Origin: Strigops habroptila
Lineage: Eukaryota; Chordata; Aves; Psittaciformes; Psittacidae
Reading direction: 5' to 3'
DNA length: 64,000 bases
Assembly: GCF_004027225.2 (NCBI RefSeq)
Contig: NC_044290.2
Location: forward strand, 4,108,906 to 4,172,905
The position numbers and the translations under genes were made by a program. Under the pieces are notes generated by a model. The model ran no database searches, had not been told where the DNA came from, and saw only the letters and a list, made by a program, of their open reading frames with translations. Shown here one piece after another: positions 27,501 to 38,601 of this stretch (its first letter is position 1; each line of letters opens with the position of its first letter).

Positions 27501-30085
27501 CTCCAAGGAGCCCTGACCTCCAGCAACATTTCCTGGGCTTATTCGTAGGATTTAGACAAGAGAAAAATATTGCACAAGGCTACACACGAGCGCATTAGAG
27601 AGACCCACTTCACATATAAACACTGTGTAAGGATATCTAGATGTAGGAGGAATGTGAGGAACTCTGTACTAAAAACAAAGTCATTGTTATTTACTAGGAA
27701 AAGGAAAGCTATAAGGAAGTTCAAATGTACTAAAATTCCAAGGGAAGAAACTAAACCAGATTTTCTTGACAGCACAGTCATTATCAATGTCATTTCAACT
27801 ACACTTTTAACATGGGCATCATTATGTGCTACAGCCTTGAGCAGTACCCTATTGAGATCTTGACCTTATAAATAAAAATAAGACAACTTAAATTTCTGCT
27901 ATAAATCCAGATTAAGATATTTTTCTAAGTAGAGTATCCTGGTAAACATTTCTGCACTTCAAATTCATCAAGATGGAGCTCAGAATATTTTAGATTGACA
28001 ATACATATTCAGGAAAATCCCAACATAAACGTACCTTTCCAAACCTTCATTTGATTTATGGGGAATCAAAACCACAATGATTCCACAACTGCTTACAGAA
28101 TGAAAATCTTATACGTGAGAAGTGCCAAGAAATCCAGTCAGAATTCCTAAAGTCATGTCATAGGGGATAAAAATTAAAATGCATGCTACAGGATTGAAAG
28201 CTGCTTTACACTACAAACCTCATCTGATCACATACCTGTTTGTTTTACAGAGGTTCCCGATATTCCCCCAAAGCTTTGAATGGAAAAATAGTTTCAGAAG
28301 TCACACAATTTCACAGAAGTCCTCGGGAAGCTTCACTCACTCTCTCAGTATGGATCCAAACTCTGGCTTGCTCCCCTCCCATATTTTTCTATTTCACTCT
28401 TTGACTTCTCTCAAGCAGGTTTTGCCTTTCAGTACAAATAGTTTTCTTTCAAAATACAAATCAACATTCCCAAATCCTTGTAACAAGTATGCAAGGCTGT
28501 AAATCTAACATCAGGACTTTGCCCCAATTCACACCGAATATGTACTACTGACCTTTCTTTACTTTGAACCACAAGGGCTCTTTACAAAGGCTCTCACACA
28601 ACTGGGAAACATCGAGGCAAATCCTGCTATCACCGTGTGTGTAATTAAGAGCACTTGTCTCCAGCAGCTTGGCATCAGATTTATGCTGGTTAAACAGAAC
28701 AAATCCTGACCTCAGCATAATCAGGGTTCTAAGAAACAGAGCACTGCATTTCCCAGTAGCCACAGGCAGGCTGAACCTGGAAGAGAGACACAGAAATTAA
28801 ATTATTTCAAATGCAGAATTATCTGTCAAGAACTTAGAAATGATGCGCTTAATTAAAAGTTATTCAGGGTATTTAAGTGGACTACAGTAAGTTAAGCCAA
28901 GTTCGATCATTGAATTCTGCAAATTCTGCTCTGCCCCAGGAACATCAGCCTTTCTGCAATTACTGTTTTCCTGCTGGAGGCTTTGATTCCACTGTACTTC
29001 CTCATTTGCTATTTAATTTCTTCACAGATCTAGATGTTGCTTTTAGTAGTCCAGATATTGAAGCTTTGAGTAGAAAAATCCCAGTTGGTACTAAAACATA
29101 CAGCATCTTGAGTTGTTATGCCTCTTTCAAAAGAAGAACTCTCTTCACAGGTACAGCACACGAGTTTTCCCCCAAATTATATTTGACAGGTTTAGTCATC
29201 ATATTGAATGCATCACTGAAGCTTAAACACTCCAAAAGACAAATATTAACTTGATTTGATTTGTGAATGTCAGTCAATTCATAGCATGAGATGCACCATG
29301 TCTGGGAGATATTTCAACACACAGGGTCTTCAAAAGATGACAATCCAGGAGATTAGCTGAGTTTTCCCCCGTGGTCTAACATGATTTTTGTGGAGCAGTA
29401 GTTTATGGAGGGCAGTTCCGAAAGTGCCATTTTCATTTAGCACAACCCAAAGCCCACGAGACAGACAGCAGTAACTAACACACACTTTTAAAAGTGGCAA
29501 AGCAATTTCTATGACAGTGTTGCAGAGCAGCAGAATTTACAGGGAAGTAAGAGTCTTGGAACATCACACCTCAACCTGGACAATCCCAACCTAAATGCAC
29601 ATAGGTCCCTTAATCTTTATATTCCACTGCTTTCAGATATTTATCTGTAAAAGGCCCTACATCTAAAATGTCAAGGTAACATCAAGAATTTAGTTTTAAC
29701 TCAGTAAAGCAGGTGCTGGTGCTCTTTGTCTGGCTTCACGTAAGACAACTTGGGAGTTATGCAAATTTCTTGGAATTAACAGGCTTTGAGACAAGTATTA
29801 AGATATGGAACCCAACATACTTTATTATTTCCATCATCCAGCTATTTTAACAATTCTTCCTGGTCAGCACAGACAAGGAAGCCTTTTTCAGGTTTGAGAA
29901 CAAAGAAATGAAATTACAGCAGTCTAATCCTGCTGGTGTACCAAATGAGAACACTCACAATAGAACAAGTCCAAGTGCCCGGTCATCATTCCTCCTTATA
30001 TTGATCATCAGTGTAATCCCCCCCAATACTTATTATTTTCATGAAAAGCTAGATTAAAAAAAGTGAAAACTGTATGCATTAAAAG

Positions 30086-30101
30086 AAAAAAAAAAAAAAA
30101 A
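30086..30101 (+). repeat. Run of 16 A residues
   Basis: An uninterrupted A16 preceded by 'aaaag'. It lies just past the likely 3' end of OGFOD3, on the strand opposite to that gene. No retroposed body is recognisable 5' of it. Confidence 0.85.
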
Positions 30102-30289
30102 TCAAAGCACATTCATAGATTTTCAAGTTGTTTCACAGAAATGATATAGACTATTAATGAAATAAATCAACATCTTTGCTTCAGAACTTGACTGAAAAAA
30201 AGTTAGGTTTTCCTACCATTTACTTATCAATGTGCTGAGCTACAAAATCTTTGCTTTTAATAAGAAAGCAAGGTAGTTGGCAAGATTTG

Positions 30290-30353
30290 TTTATTACTTT
30301 ATCTGTACTCCAGTGCAATCATCCTCTCTTCTCCGAAGTTGTCGTAATTTATT
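30290..30353 (-). terminator. OGFOD3: Candidate OGFOD3 poly(A) signals
   Basis: Two AATAAA hexamers on the - strand (30348-30353 and 30290-30295, seen as 'tttatt' on +) are the first canonical signals downstream of the OGFOD3 stop codon. They would give a 3' untranslated region of about 0.9-1.0 kb. A third lies at 29821-29826. Position and motif support the call; which one is used is unknown. Confidence 0.4.
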
Positions 30354-31264
30354 ATTCAAGGAAAACCACAAGCTAATGGTCCTAGTTAACAGAAAAAAGT
30401 CTTTGTACTAAACTGAAAAAGAGAAGTCCAAAAAGAGCTACTGAGAGACTTTCTGAAACAGATAAAACATTGCTTTGGACAAGATAAACCACAGTATTTC
30501 ACAACACAAGATTTGTAGTTGTGTCAACAATAACTAAAACCTGAGTTTCCTTCAACTTGGTCTTCAGATTACATTTAGGCCCAATAAAGAGATGAGTTCC
30601 AAGTGTTTTACAAAGCATTTGTAATCCAAAAGGAATAGGCTTTCTGGCCAACCAGAGAATTGTATTTCAGACTTTGTATTAATTAGTCCCTGTTTGCAGC
30701 AGAAAAATATCTGTAGTAATTGAATAAAAAAGTCCCAATAGCCAAACCACAGGTGTATCCCCCACTAATGCCCATGCTAAGGAGAACACATTCATCAGCA
30801 GAAGGTACATTCAAAAGAATAAAACTCCTCTTGCTCTATTAATTTGGGCCAAACTTCCTACAGTCATCTTAGTAACTGAAGAGACTAAATAATAGCAGCA
30901 TGGGGAGTCGTATCAAGACATGGTCCAAAAGATTGTTTCTATCCTTTAAAATGAAGAATTTTAAAATAAATTTAAAAAATAAAAAATAAAGAGCCCACTC
31001 TAGAACTCTTCTTTGTAGCCTTTGCCTTTAGGACATGAAGACAAACCATTTTCAGCATGTACCAAATCTAAGACTGTCTTTAAGGCACAGTTAGCCATAG
31101 TTACGAAAAAGGACATGTGAAAACAAAGTGTATTACAATATATTAGTGCAGCTGGGAAAAATCTAATTGAATGTGAGGTTACAAGAGGTGTAATGTCCCT
31201 TTTTCCTCTCCTTTCACAGGGCTTCTCTCATTCCATTTGACCTCGTGTTCCATCCCCAGAGGGA
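30354..31264 (-). other. OGFOD3: Probable OGFOD3 3' untranslated region
   Basis: The stretch after the TAA stop on the - strand, up to the first canonical poly(A) signal. It is AT-rich, contains A/T runs at about 30960-30992, and shows no open frame of interest. Its extent is inferred only from the hexamer position. Confidence 0.4.
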
Positions 31265-31401
31265 TTACGTCAAGACTGGATCCCCAATGCCATGGTCTGG
31301 GTTGCAAGTGAAGGAGATGGTGATGGCATAGCGAGTGCCCCAGTGAACCTTCTCCACCCGATGAAGGTTCTCAGATCCAGAGGTGAAAAAGGAAACCCGG
31401 C
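31265..31401 (-). CDS. OGFOD3: OGFOD3 last coding exon (C-terminus of oxygenase domain)
   Basis: The exon follows the acceptor 'tctttacag', starts in phase 1 (the split Gly codon is completed by GC) and codes for 44 further residues from RVSFFTSGSENLHRVEKV to GIGDPVLT, then TAA at 31265-31267. It contains the distal iron-binding His (codon 31361-31363, in NLHRVEK) and the Arg expected to hold the 2-oxoglutarate carboxylate (codon 31331-31333, in WGTRYAIT), both typical of the prolyl-4-hydroxylase-like fold. The end of the protein is close to the human one in length. The 12.7 kb intron before it is the longest in the window. Confidence 0.94.
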
Positions 31402-33107
31402 CTGTAAAGACAAAGTATTTAGTCAGTGACATGGAGTTTGCCACTCAGCTATCAGCTCTCTGCACAGTTCTGCTGTTGTCTCAGTCCAGCTGTTCCCTAG
31501 CTACCTGAGAGCCCATAAGTCATCACAAAGACAAACTGTTATGAGCTTATGCTACACCCTGACAGCTTTATGTACTGTTTAAAACACGTTAATCCTTTGT
31601 GCCACAAAGCTGGAGACGTAATTCCACCATATCTCATAGTTTATAAAAGGCAGGAGGAAGCCAAGAATATCTGAAGCCAGTTCTTAGTTGCCTCACATTA
31701 AAAAAAGGCAACTCTAGTGACTGCCAAAGTGTGTTGATTTCCTCCCTCCTCCCCTTCTAGTCTGGACTCTAATTTTAGACCAAAGAAGGAAGAAGTACTA
31801 TGAAGGTGGCAAAAAGTCTTCAGTGAAAAAATCCTCAGCAGGTTTACAAGCAGCTGTGGCAGCTTCTCAGCACTGTACCAAGTATTTGCTATAGCTTTTT
31901 GTGCACAGTCTGATCCCTCGCTATTCAGCCAGGTTAGAAAGTTAGGTATCAGTCATAAACAGATTACTTGTCCTTAGAAAGAGCCACTCCATCAATGCAT
32001 TGACTTGGATATTGTTCTATAGATGCAAGACCTTACTCCTCTGCTTTCATCCTGTCTGAGCTTTGACCATAACCCTGCCTTAGGGTTCTCCAGGCCTTAA
32101 GTGGCACCAAGATGAAATGCAGTTACTTTGATAATGATAGCAAGCATGAATTAGCATCCCACTTGATGAAACAGCAGAATGGAGCCCTCTGCACTTCCAC
32201 ATTATTAAACTGTTCTGAAAACATAAAAGTTTGATGTTTAGCAAGTAACTCAGAACTGATGCAACTCTGTAGTTGTGTTAACTGATGCTCAAGTTCTCCT
32301 GAGAAAGCCAGTAATACTCATACACACACCAGTTTCATCCCCATAGCGTGCGATTTCCCTTCTCAGGCCTTTAATTCCACTGTTCAAATGAGATTACAGT
32401 TTGCTATAAAGCTTACCATAGGGAACTCATGTTGACAATTAACTCTGCCTGGGACTCGTTCACAATCAGGCAAAATGAAACACTTAGATGCCTATTTAAA
32501 ATTTGCACAACAACAAGATAAACTATTCCAGCCATTACACAAACTCCCCTGCAGAAATGGATACCAGGCACGTAGCTGGTTTTCTCTTCTGGAAGTGATC
32601 CAAAGATCCAGAAGTTGCTTTGCTTACATCCTCCTAAGCAGCACATATGGAAGGTTTGAATGAAGCTAGACCAGCCTTATGGAGCTCGGTTTACCCACTA
32701 ATCAATAAAGTCTGTCTGAGCAGCCTCTGTGTCCCTTGCACATTCAGTTCCAGTTCACTTTTAATCTTTCATAGTTCAAAGAGTCGTTCATAACTGCCAA
32801 ACAGAAGTCATATCATACTCTGCCTGTGGCTGCACATCAATAATGAGTAAAGCTATATATATAAAGAATAAATTCATTCATATACACAGCTCATTTACAC
32901 CTTGGTGTCCTGCTTTATTGGATGAAAGACTAAATGACGACAATGTATTCCTATCCTGTAAGAGTTGAATGAACAGTGCTACCCTCAAGGATTTTATGCA
33001 AGTCCCTGTGTCATGTTTCACATCATTCAGGTAGTATTATTATTAGTCCCTCACCTACTCACCAAAAGCTTTGCCTTAAACTGATTTTCAAGTTTTATTT
33101 GATCTGT

Positions 33108-33119
33108 TAGTAGTAGTAG
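33108..33119 (+). repeat. Short (TAG)4 repeat
   Basis: Four TAG triplets in a row followed by 'taattcag'. A short intronic microsatellite with no evident role. Confidence 0.75.
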
Positions 33120-36100
33120 TAATTCAGAGCTAGACAAGTTTCAGTGTATTGTTTAAGCCAGTTAACTGGATTTTTTTGGCTATAAATATGTCTTGATTTC
33201 TTTCTTTTAATAAATATGTCTTCATATAAATGGTGTCTTATAGCTCCTTGTGCATCTGGTCCTATGTGTCAACTGGGGTCTTCGAGTCATTGAAGAAGCC
33301 TAGTCAGTTTCCAAAGATACTTTTTCCCCACTTGGGAAGAATTTCTTTTAAACCTACTTCCTTTGCAAACCTCTGAAGGAAAGCAAACTCTCTCCATGGT
33401 GTTTTTAATAGTATAAGTGTTAAACTGTCAATAAATATATGGTAATATCATTACCCAGAGACTTCTGAGGAAAAACGTAAGATAAAGTAAAGCTGGGCTA
33501 TTACCAGATAGGATGACTCCCAGGACTTTCAAGCACACCAAAACTGGACCCCTTCATAAATTTGCTTCAATACACAGTACGTGGAAACCACTTCAAAGAT
33601 TAAATCAGTACAAGAAAGCACGCAGGCCACAACTAAGCAAGTTCCTTCAGAAAGTGTGGACCTACTCCTAGGTTATAACCTGTCCTTGCTCTAGCTATTT
33701 TTTGATCCATTTTGAATTAAGATTTTTAACCCCTGAAGTTCCAAACTATGAACCATATTAGCAAGTTAGTAGGATCATATGTAATATAGGTCTGGTTTTA
33801 GCTGTGAGATTGCGTTCAAAATATTTAAAGTGCACTTTTTAAAGTGTTACACACTGCCACAACTAAGATAGCTGTGACAGGGTTTCTCTTTGAGAATGAG
33901 AGGAAGACATGCATAGGGAAGTTCCTCTAAGCTCTCCATTCTATGAAACATTGATAGAGTGAATGCTGAGCTTCGTAAGAGAGAAGCATTGTACTACAAA
34001 TGCTAAAGAATGACTATGCCACTATTCATTGCAGATAAAGGTACATCTGTACCTACCATTTCCTGATGAAACATTTTTGAGGCAACAAAAGCTCAGGAGA
34101 AAGTGTGTAAAATTCTAATCTCACTTCCTTTGTCCTTTTCTTTCATTATTTAACAATGGCCTCAAATCTGTCTTTTCTCCCCTCCTCTGACCTGCCTGCA
34201 CAGATTTCTTTCCAACATGCTTTTCTGCCCTACTAAAGAAATCTACCTCCTAGCACTTAATTTCAGTTTGATTTATGAACACTTACTGCTAAAAGTGTAA
34301 GCTTTTTGGAAATCACAAGCTACTACTCAATACAATTTTATAGTATATTATCTAACCAAAAAAGAGAAAGTGTGGTCCTTAAGGGATGAACTTTTGGAGA
34401 GAAAGAAACAACAATGGGATCATCTCCTGTTTTGAGGTCAATGCTTCAAAGCTTTCAGAAAGAGGCCAATCTTTGAGCTATGTTCTGAAGAATGAAGATT
34501 AGAATGGAGGTGTCATGGGGTTAGAAGTGATGCCAAGTGCAAATAATTTTTTTTCCACTGACATAAATCTATAGTCTGAAAAGTATTTCATCCTGACTGT
34601 GAACATCTGACTCATTTTTTCTTATCACTGCAAGATGCCAAAACCTCCTTTCTCACTTCTTTAGTTTCATGATACTTTCTATCATTTAGCTGTCATCTCC
34701 TCCTTCACCTCTACTTCCCACTCCACAAGAAGTCAATCAGGCAGAGCATACCACAGCATTTAGTGCTTTTAATGCTTAGACGTACAGCGCCATATTAGAT
34801 AAAAGCTTACATTTTGTACACCCTTCTATTGATTATATTTCCTATTTCCTGCCCACAAACACTTATAACTTCTTTATAGCTGTTCCCAACTGGCTTCACC
34901 ATTTCCATCAGGCTGTCTAGTAACAGGGATTGAGCTATAGTCCAGCCTCGTTCCCATGGAAGAGCGCAACAATGGACTGGAGGAAGTTCCTCCAACACAA
35001 ACACACTTGTTCTTGCCTTTTTTATTAGGAGAGCAAAAAGCCAAAGAATTAGAAAGATCTGTGGTAACCCCAAGACCTGCAAGAACTTCTTTCTAAATGA
35101 TTAGCTTGCCTGCATAACTCCACAGGAACAGAAGTAATCAATCCTTGCCTTTGATCTCTATTTGACAATACCTGAATCTACAGCTCATTTTCTCTACCTT
35201 TCCATGTTTTCTCTCTTTCCAGCATTAAGTGCTAGAAAGTGTGTTTCAAGATGGGTTTGGTCCAATAAAGGATTAGCTGATGAGCTTCTGTTCCTTGCAG
35301 ACTGCAGGAAGTGTTATCATGAAGAAGTTGCTCCCCTTTCTAGTTCACAGATACACCTCCAGCGCTGCTTCTGTACTAAGATCAGTCAAGAGTTAACTGT
35401 GAGTGGAGCTGCTTCTCAGTCCCTTCTTTCTGTGGCCCTTGGTCATCCACATAAATTTTAAAAGCTTAGAATAAGCACAGAATAAAATGTATTGGGGATA
35501 GAAAATTCAGGTGCAAACTCATTTAAATATGCCACCCTCTCACAGTGACCTAGGACAAGGAACCTGTAAAAAGCAGCAGCATCCATCAAGACCGAGTCTG
35601 GTCTTTGGTGTCACTGACACACGTCAAACTCTTAAAACACTACCAAGCTTCTGATGTGAAAAAGCAGGAAAGGTTTTGCTCCTCTTACAGGAAGCAAGAC
35701 CTTAATTGGATTAGAGGTAACCACTTGTTCTCCTGATTTTTTGAGACTCAATTTTTGCACAGATCCACAGGAATCATTATCTATGAAGACATACAAGTGC
35801 CAGTTACAAGCTCCACTGCTATGGATTTTATGTAATTTACATGAGGTAACACTTATTTTCCAGACTTAACAAGCAGCAAAAGCAACAGATATTTCACTAT
35901 GCAGCAATTATATCCCATTTAATTACTCCAACAAAACTACTAGAAGAATGTATGTATTAACTGTGAGCTTTTGCTTTTCTTTACTTTTGCATTCCCAGGT
36001 TTTAATCACATTCATATTGCCCCTTAGCAATAAATTCTTTTTAGATGTACTCAGAAAATAACCACTGCAAGCAGCAGCACACAGGTAGGAAAGAGTTATG

Positions 36101-36631
36101 CATACATATATTATAGTAAAAGCATCAGTATTCTTATAAAGCTTGATCTCAGGAGATTTTATCAGTGCTGAATTTTAACATTCAGTTGCACTTCCATAAA
36201 AAGCAGCCTACAATTTGCTACCTAACCTCTGCACCGAGAGGCTGCATAGATTGGAGGAATATACAAAGGAAACAATTTTCAATTACAACTATGCCCTGGG
36301 CATGTAACTGACTTCAGCAAAACCACTTACACTGATTTGTTTCCTTGTCTCAAACAAAGGTAGTACTGACCTATTCTAACATCATTAATGTGAAAATTAA
36401 TTAGTAAGCACCAATACTTTGCATTTAACACATTCTGTTTTACAAGTATTAAAAAAAATATCCTCTGTCGTTCTTATTCTGGCAAGAGAAAAAGTAGTAA
36501 GGCATGACATTAAATTATAACAAGATGCAGGGAATATATGGAAGGACTTTGAGAACCATAATATTAACATACCACAATGCTCTTAAAAATTACTACAATA
36601 TTATTATGCCTCTAATATCAAAAATTCCTTG

Positions 36632-36700
36632 CATAAGTTAGGTTGGAAGAGACCTTGGGAGGTCATCTGGTCCAATTCCCTTTCCCAAATCAAGCCAATT
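36632..36700 (-). mobile_element. CR1 LINE fragment, minus orientation
   Basis: The stretch 'aggttggaagagacctt', 'ggaggtcatctggtccaa' and 'ttccctttccc' matches the reverse complement of a CR1 3' tail. It is diverged and short. Together with the + strand fragment at 36851-36912 it forms an inverted pair, 3' ends pointing outwards. The inner limit is uncertain and may reach about 36740. Confidence 0.8.
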
Positions 36701-36850
36701 TCTAAATTATATCCAACTTTTGAGTTCCATCAGGTTGCTTGGCGTCATATCATTAGCACAGATGAGTGCAGCATTCAGATGCTGACATTTCCCCAGGTAT
36801 GTCTCAGGCACACATATTTCACTATCCCATGTCTGTTGTGCTTGGTTTTG

Positions 36851-36912
36851 ATCAGGGGGCCTGAAGTAGATGACCTCCAGAGGTCCTTTCCAGCCTCAAT
36901 TACTCTGATGAC
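36851..36912 (+). mobile_element. CR1 LINE 3' fragment, plus orientation
   Basis: Contains 'agtagatgacctccagaggt', 'cctttccagcctcaat' and a short decayed tail 'tactctgatga', which fit a CR1 3' end. It lies about 150 bases from an oppositely oriented CR1 fragment. Confidence 0.8.
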
Positions 36913-38573
36913 ACATGGAACAGGCCATTCACGTTAATACCAACTCTGGCAATCATCTTCTGCTTGCAGCATGCCTGTTTTGCCACTGGATTCCAAAAGC
37001 CCCTTTCATGCTCCCAACACTTCACATCAGACTACTCTTTCTGCTTTCTTGGCAGCATCCTTCTGGCCCTTTTAGTTTAATACACTGCCAAACGTACTTG
37101 TTAACTCTTTCAGTCATGAGAATGTAAAGAAGAAACTGCAAATTGTGTTAAGATTGTCTCAACCAACACGCAACCATGCAAGCAAACAAGCAAGGGAATG
37201 ATAACTGTCCGCTCATGCTTGTCCTTGGTCTGCTTAAACTGTGGCTGAAGACCAGGGAAGGGAGGGGCTACCCCTGTCTGATGCCCCTGACAGGTAAAGG
37301 GGACAAAGAGGGCTGGGGGGGTGTAAGAGGTCTCACCTCCATCCACTGTCCATGGCAGCTGGCTAGGGGCACTGCAAAGACTGAGCTGTTGCTCAGAAGG
37401 AAATGAAGCAACTCATCTGCCTGATTAAAGGCAAGCAGGAACAGTTTATTTGGAATTACAGATCTATTCAACATCTTTCATCTTAGGCACTGACAGCTTT
37501 GACTGCCTGCTTAACATTTATCAGCTCTAAATGTTATTCAGGAAAGAAGGAAAAACTGCATCTCGTCTGCTGAGTGACACCAAGACAGAAGCACTGCAGG
37601 GGAAACTGCACAAACACAACTGTGTTCTCATCCTTGTCATCTGTCAAGGATTAACTGCTAATTCATTCTCATGTAAAGCATCCAAGAAAAACTACCACAT
37701 AATTAGGCAAATAATCTGATAATATTTTCTGTAATCACACAATAAAACTTAGATATACTTATTCAATTACTTATAAATAAATGTTGAATGAGGAGAGCTT
37801 CAAGCAAGTCCTTACCTAAACCCCACAAAAGTAACATGGAATGACAGCATCTGCGAGTGCCTGATCTGAGGTGAAGAGAGGGTGACAGAAGAGAGGGCTC
37901 AAGCTTCTCTAAACAGTTTTGCTACATATACGCTTCTGTGCTTGGCATAAAGAAGCCTATGGCCTAAAAAAACAAACCAAAAAACATGCGTCTGATGAAG
38001 CCTAGTTACAAACCAGTCCCAAATTTATTTACTAGACAGGGAATCACCTGTTATAAATAAAATCACTGATCCACAGACTGTCCCACAGCCAGCCTGTAAT
38101 TTGTAGATTAACAATATCTTTTAAATTACTTGCTTATATTTTAAATCCAGAAGCACCTGGACTGAAATCCTCCAAATCAGTTTTTAAAGAAAATAAGTGA
38201 ACTTAATTCTTTCCTACTAAAAGTACATGAGCATTTTTAGACTTCAACAGAACCCCTGCCTGCTCCTCTCCTATCAGCACAGTTGGTTGCTCAAAATAAC
38301 AGAAGCTTCTGCTCTGTACCTTGTATCTGAAGGTGTGACAATCTAATGAAGTGTTTAGAAGTGAAAACAGCATAACTGTGCTCTCTCCAAATCACAGTTA
38401 CCAAGTCTCACCAAGGCCTTCCGGTTCCATTTCTTCACCCTACAGCCAAGGGAATGACAAGGACATCACCTTGGCTCTTGCCTTCCAGTTCTCCCCATCA
38501 GTGTTCAACCTCACCCAACCAATACTGCCAAGTCTGATCTGTTCTCCCATCCCAGAGCACCCTGGGAAGCTCT

Positions 38574-38601
38574 AAAGGTTTCTAAAGAAAGGTTTCTAAA
38601 C
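38574..38601 (+). repeat. 14-bp direct tandem duplication
   Basis: The unit 'aaaggtttctaaag' is followed at once by 'aaaggtttctaaac', which matches at 13 of 14 bases. A small, probably recent intronic duplication. Confidence 0.85.

Larger units (their letters stand above)
9209..30289. other. 21 kb intergenic stretch between convergent UTS2R and OGFOD3
   Basis: It begins with the UTS2R 3' untranslated region, whose end is unknown, and finishes near the OGFOD3 3' end. I find no exon-like segment with recognisable protein similarity, no tRNA and no rRNA. It holds one clear CR1 tail (12943-13045), small tandem repeats (21031-21076), T-rich tracts (21552-21573), a 16-A run (30086-30101) and AT-rich homeodomain-type motifs near 16.8 and 19.7-19.9 kb. 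Open frames of up to about 125 codons occur (for example - strand 11616-11993, + strand 10878-11255 and + strand 28877-29254) without recognisable domains. Confidence 0.6.

Noticed and set aside
28877..29254. + strand open frame of 125 codons in the intergenic region
   Set aside because: No domain or motif; length is within what is expected in 64 kb of random DNA.
33182..33222. Repeated 13-mer ataaatatgtctt 28 bases apart
   Set aside because: A short AT-rich local duplication with no further structure; not informative alone.
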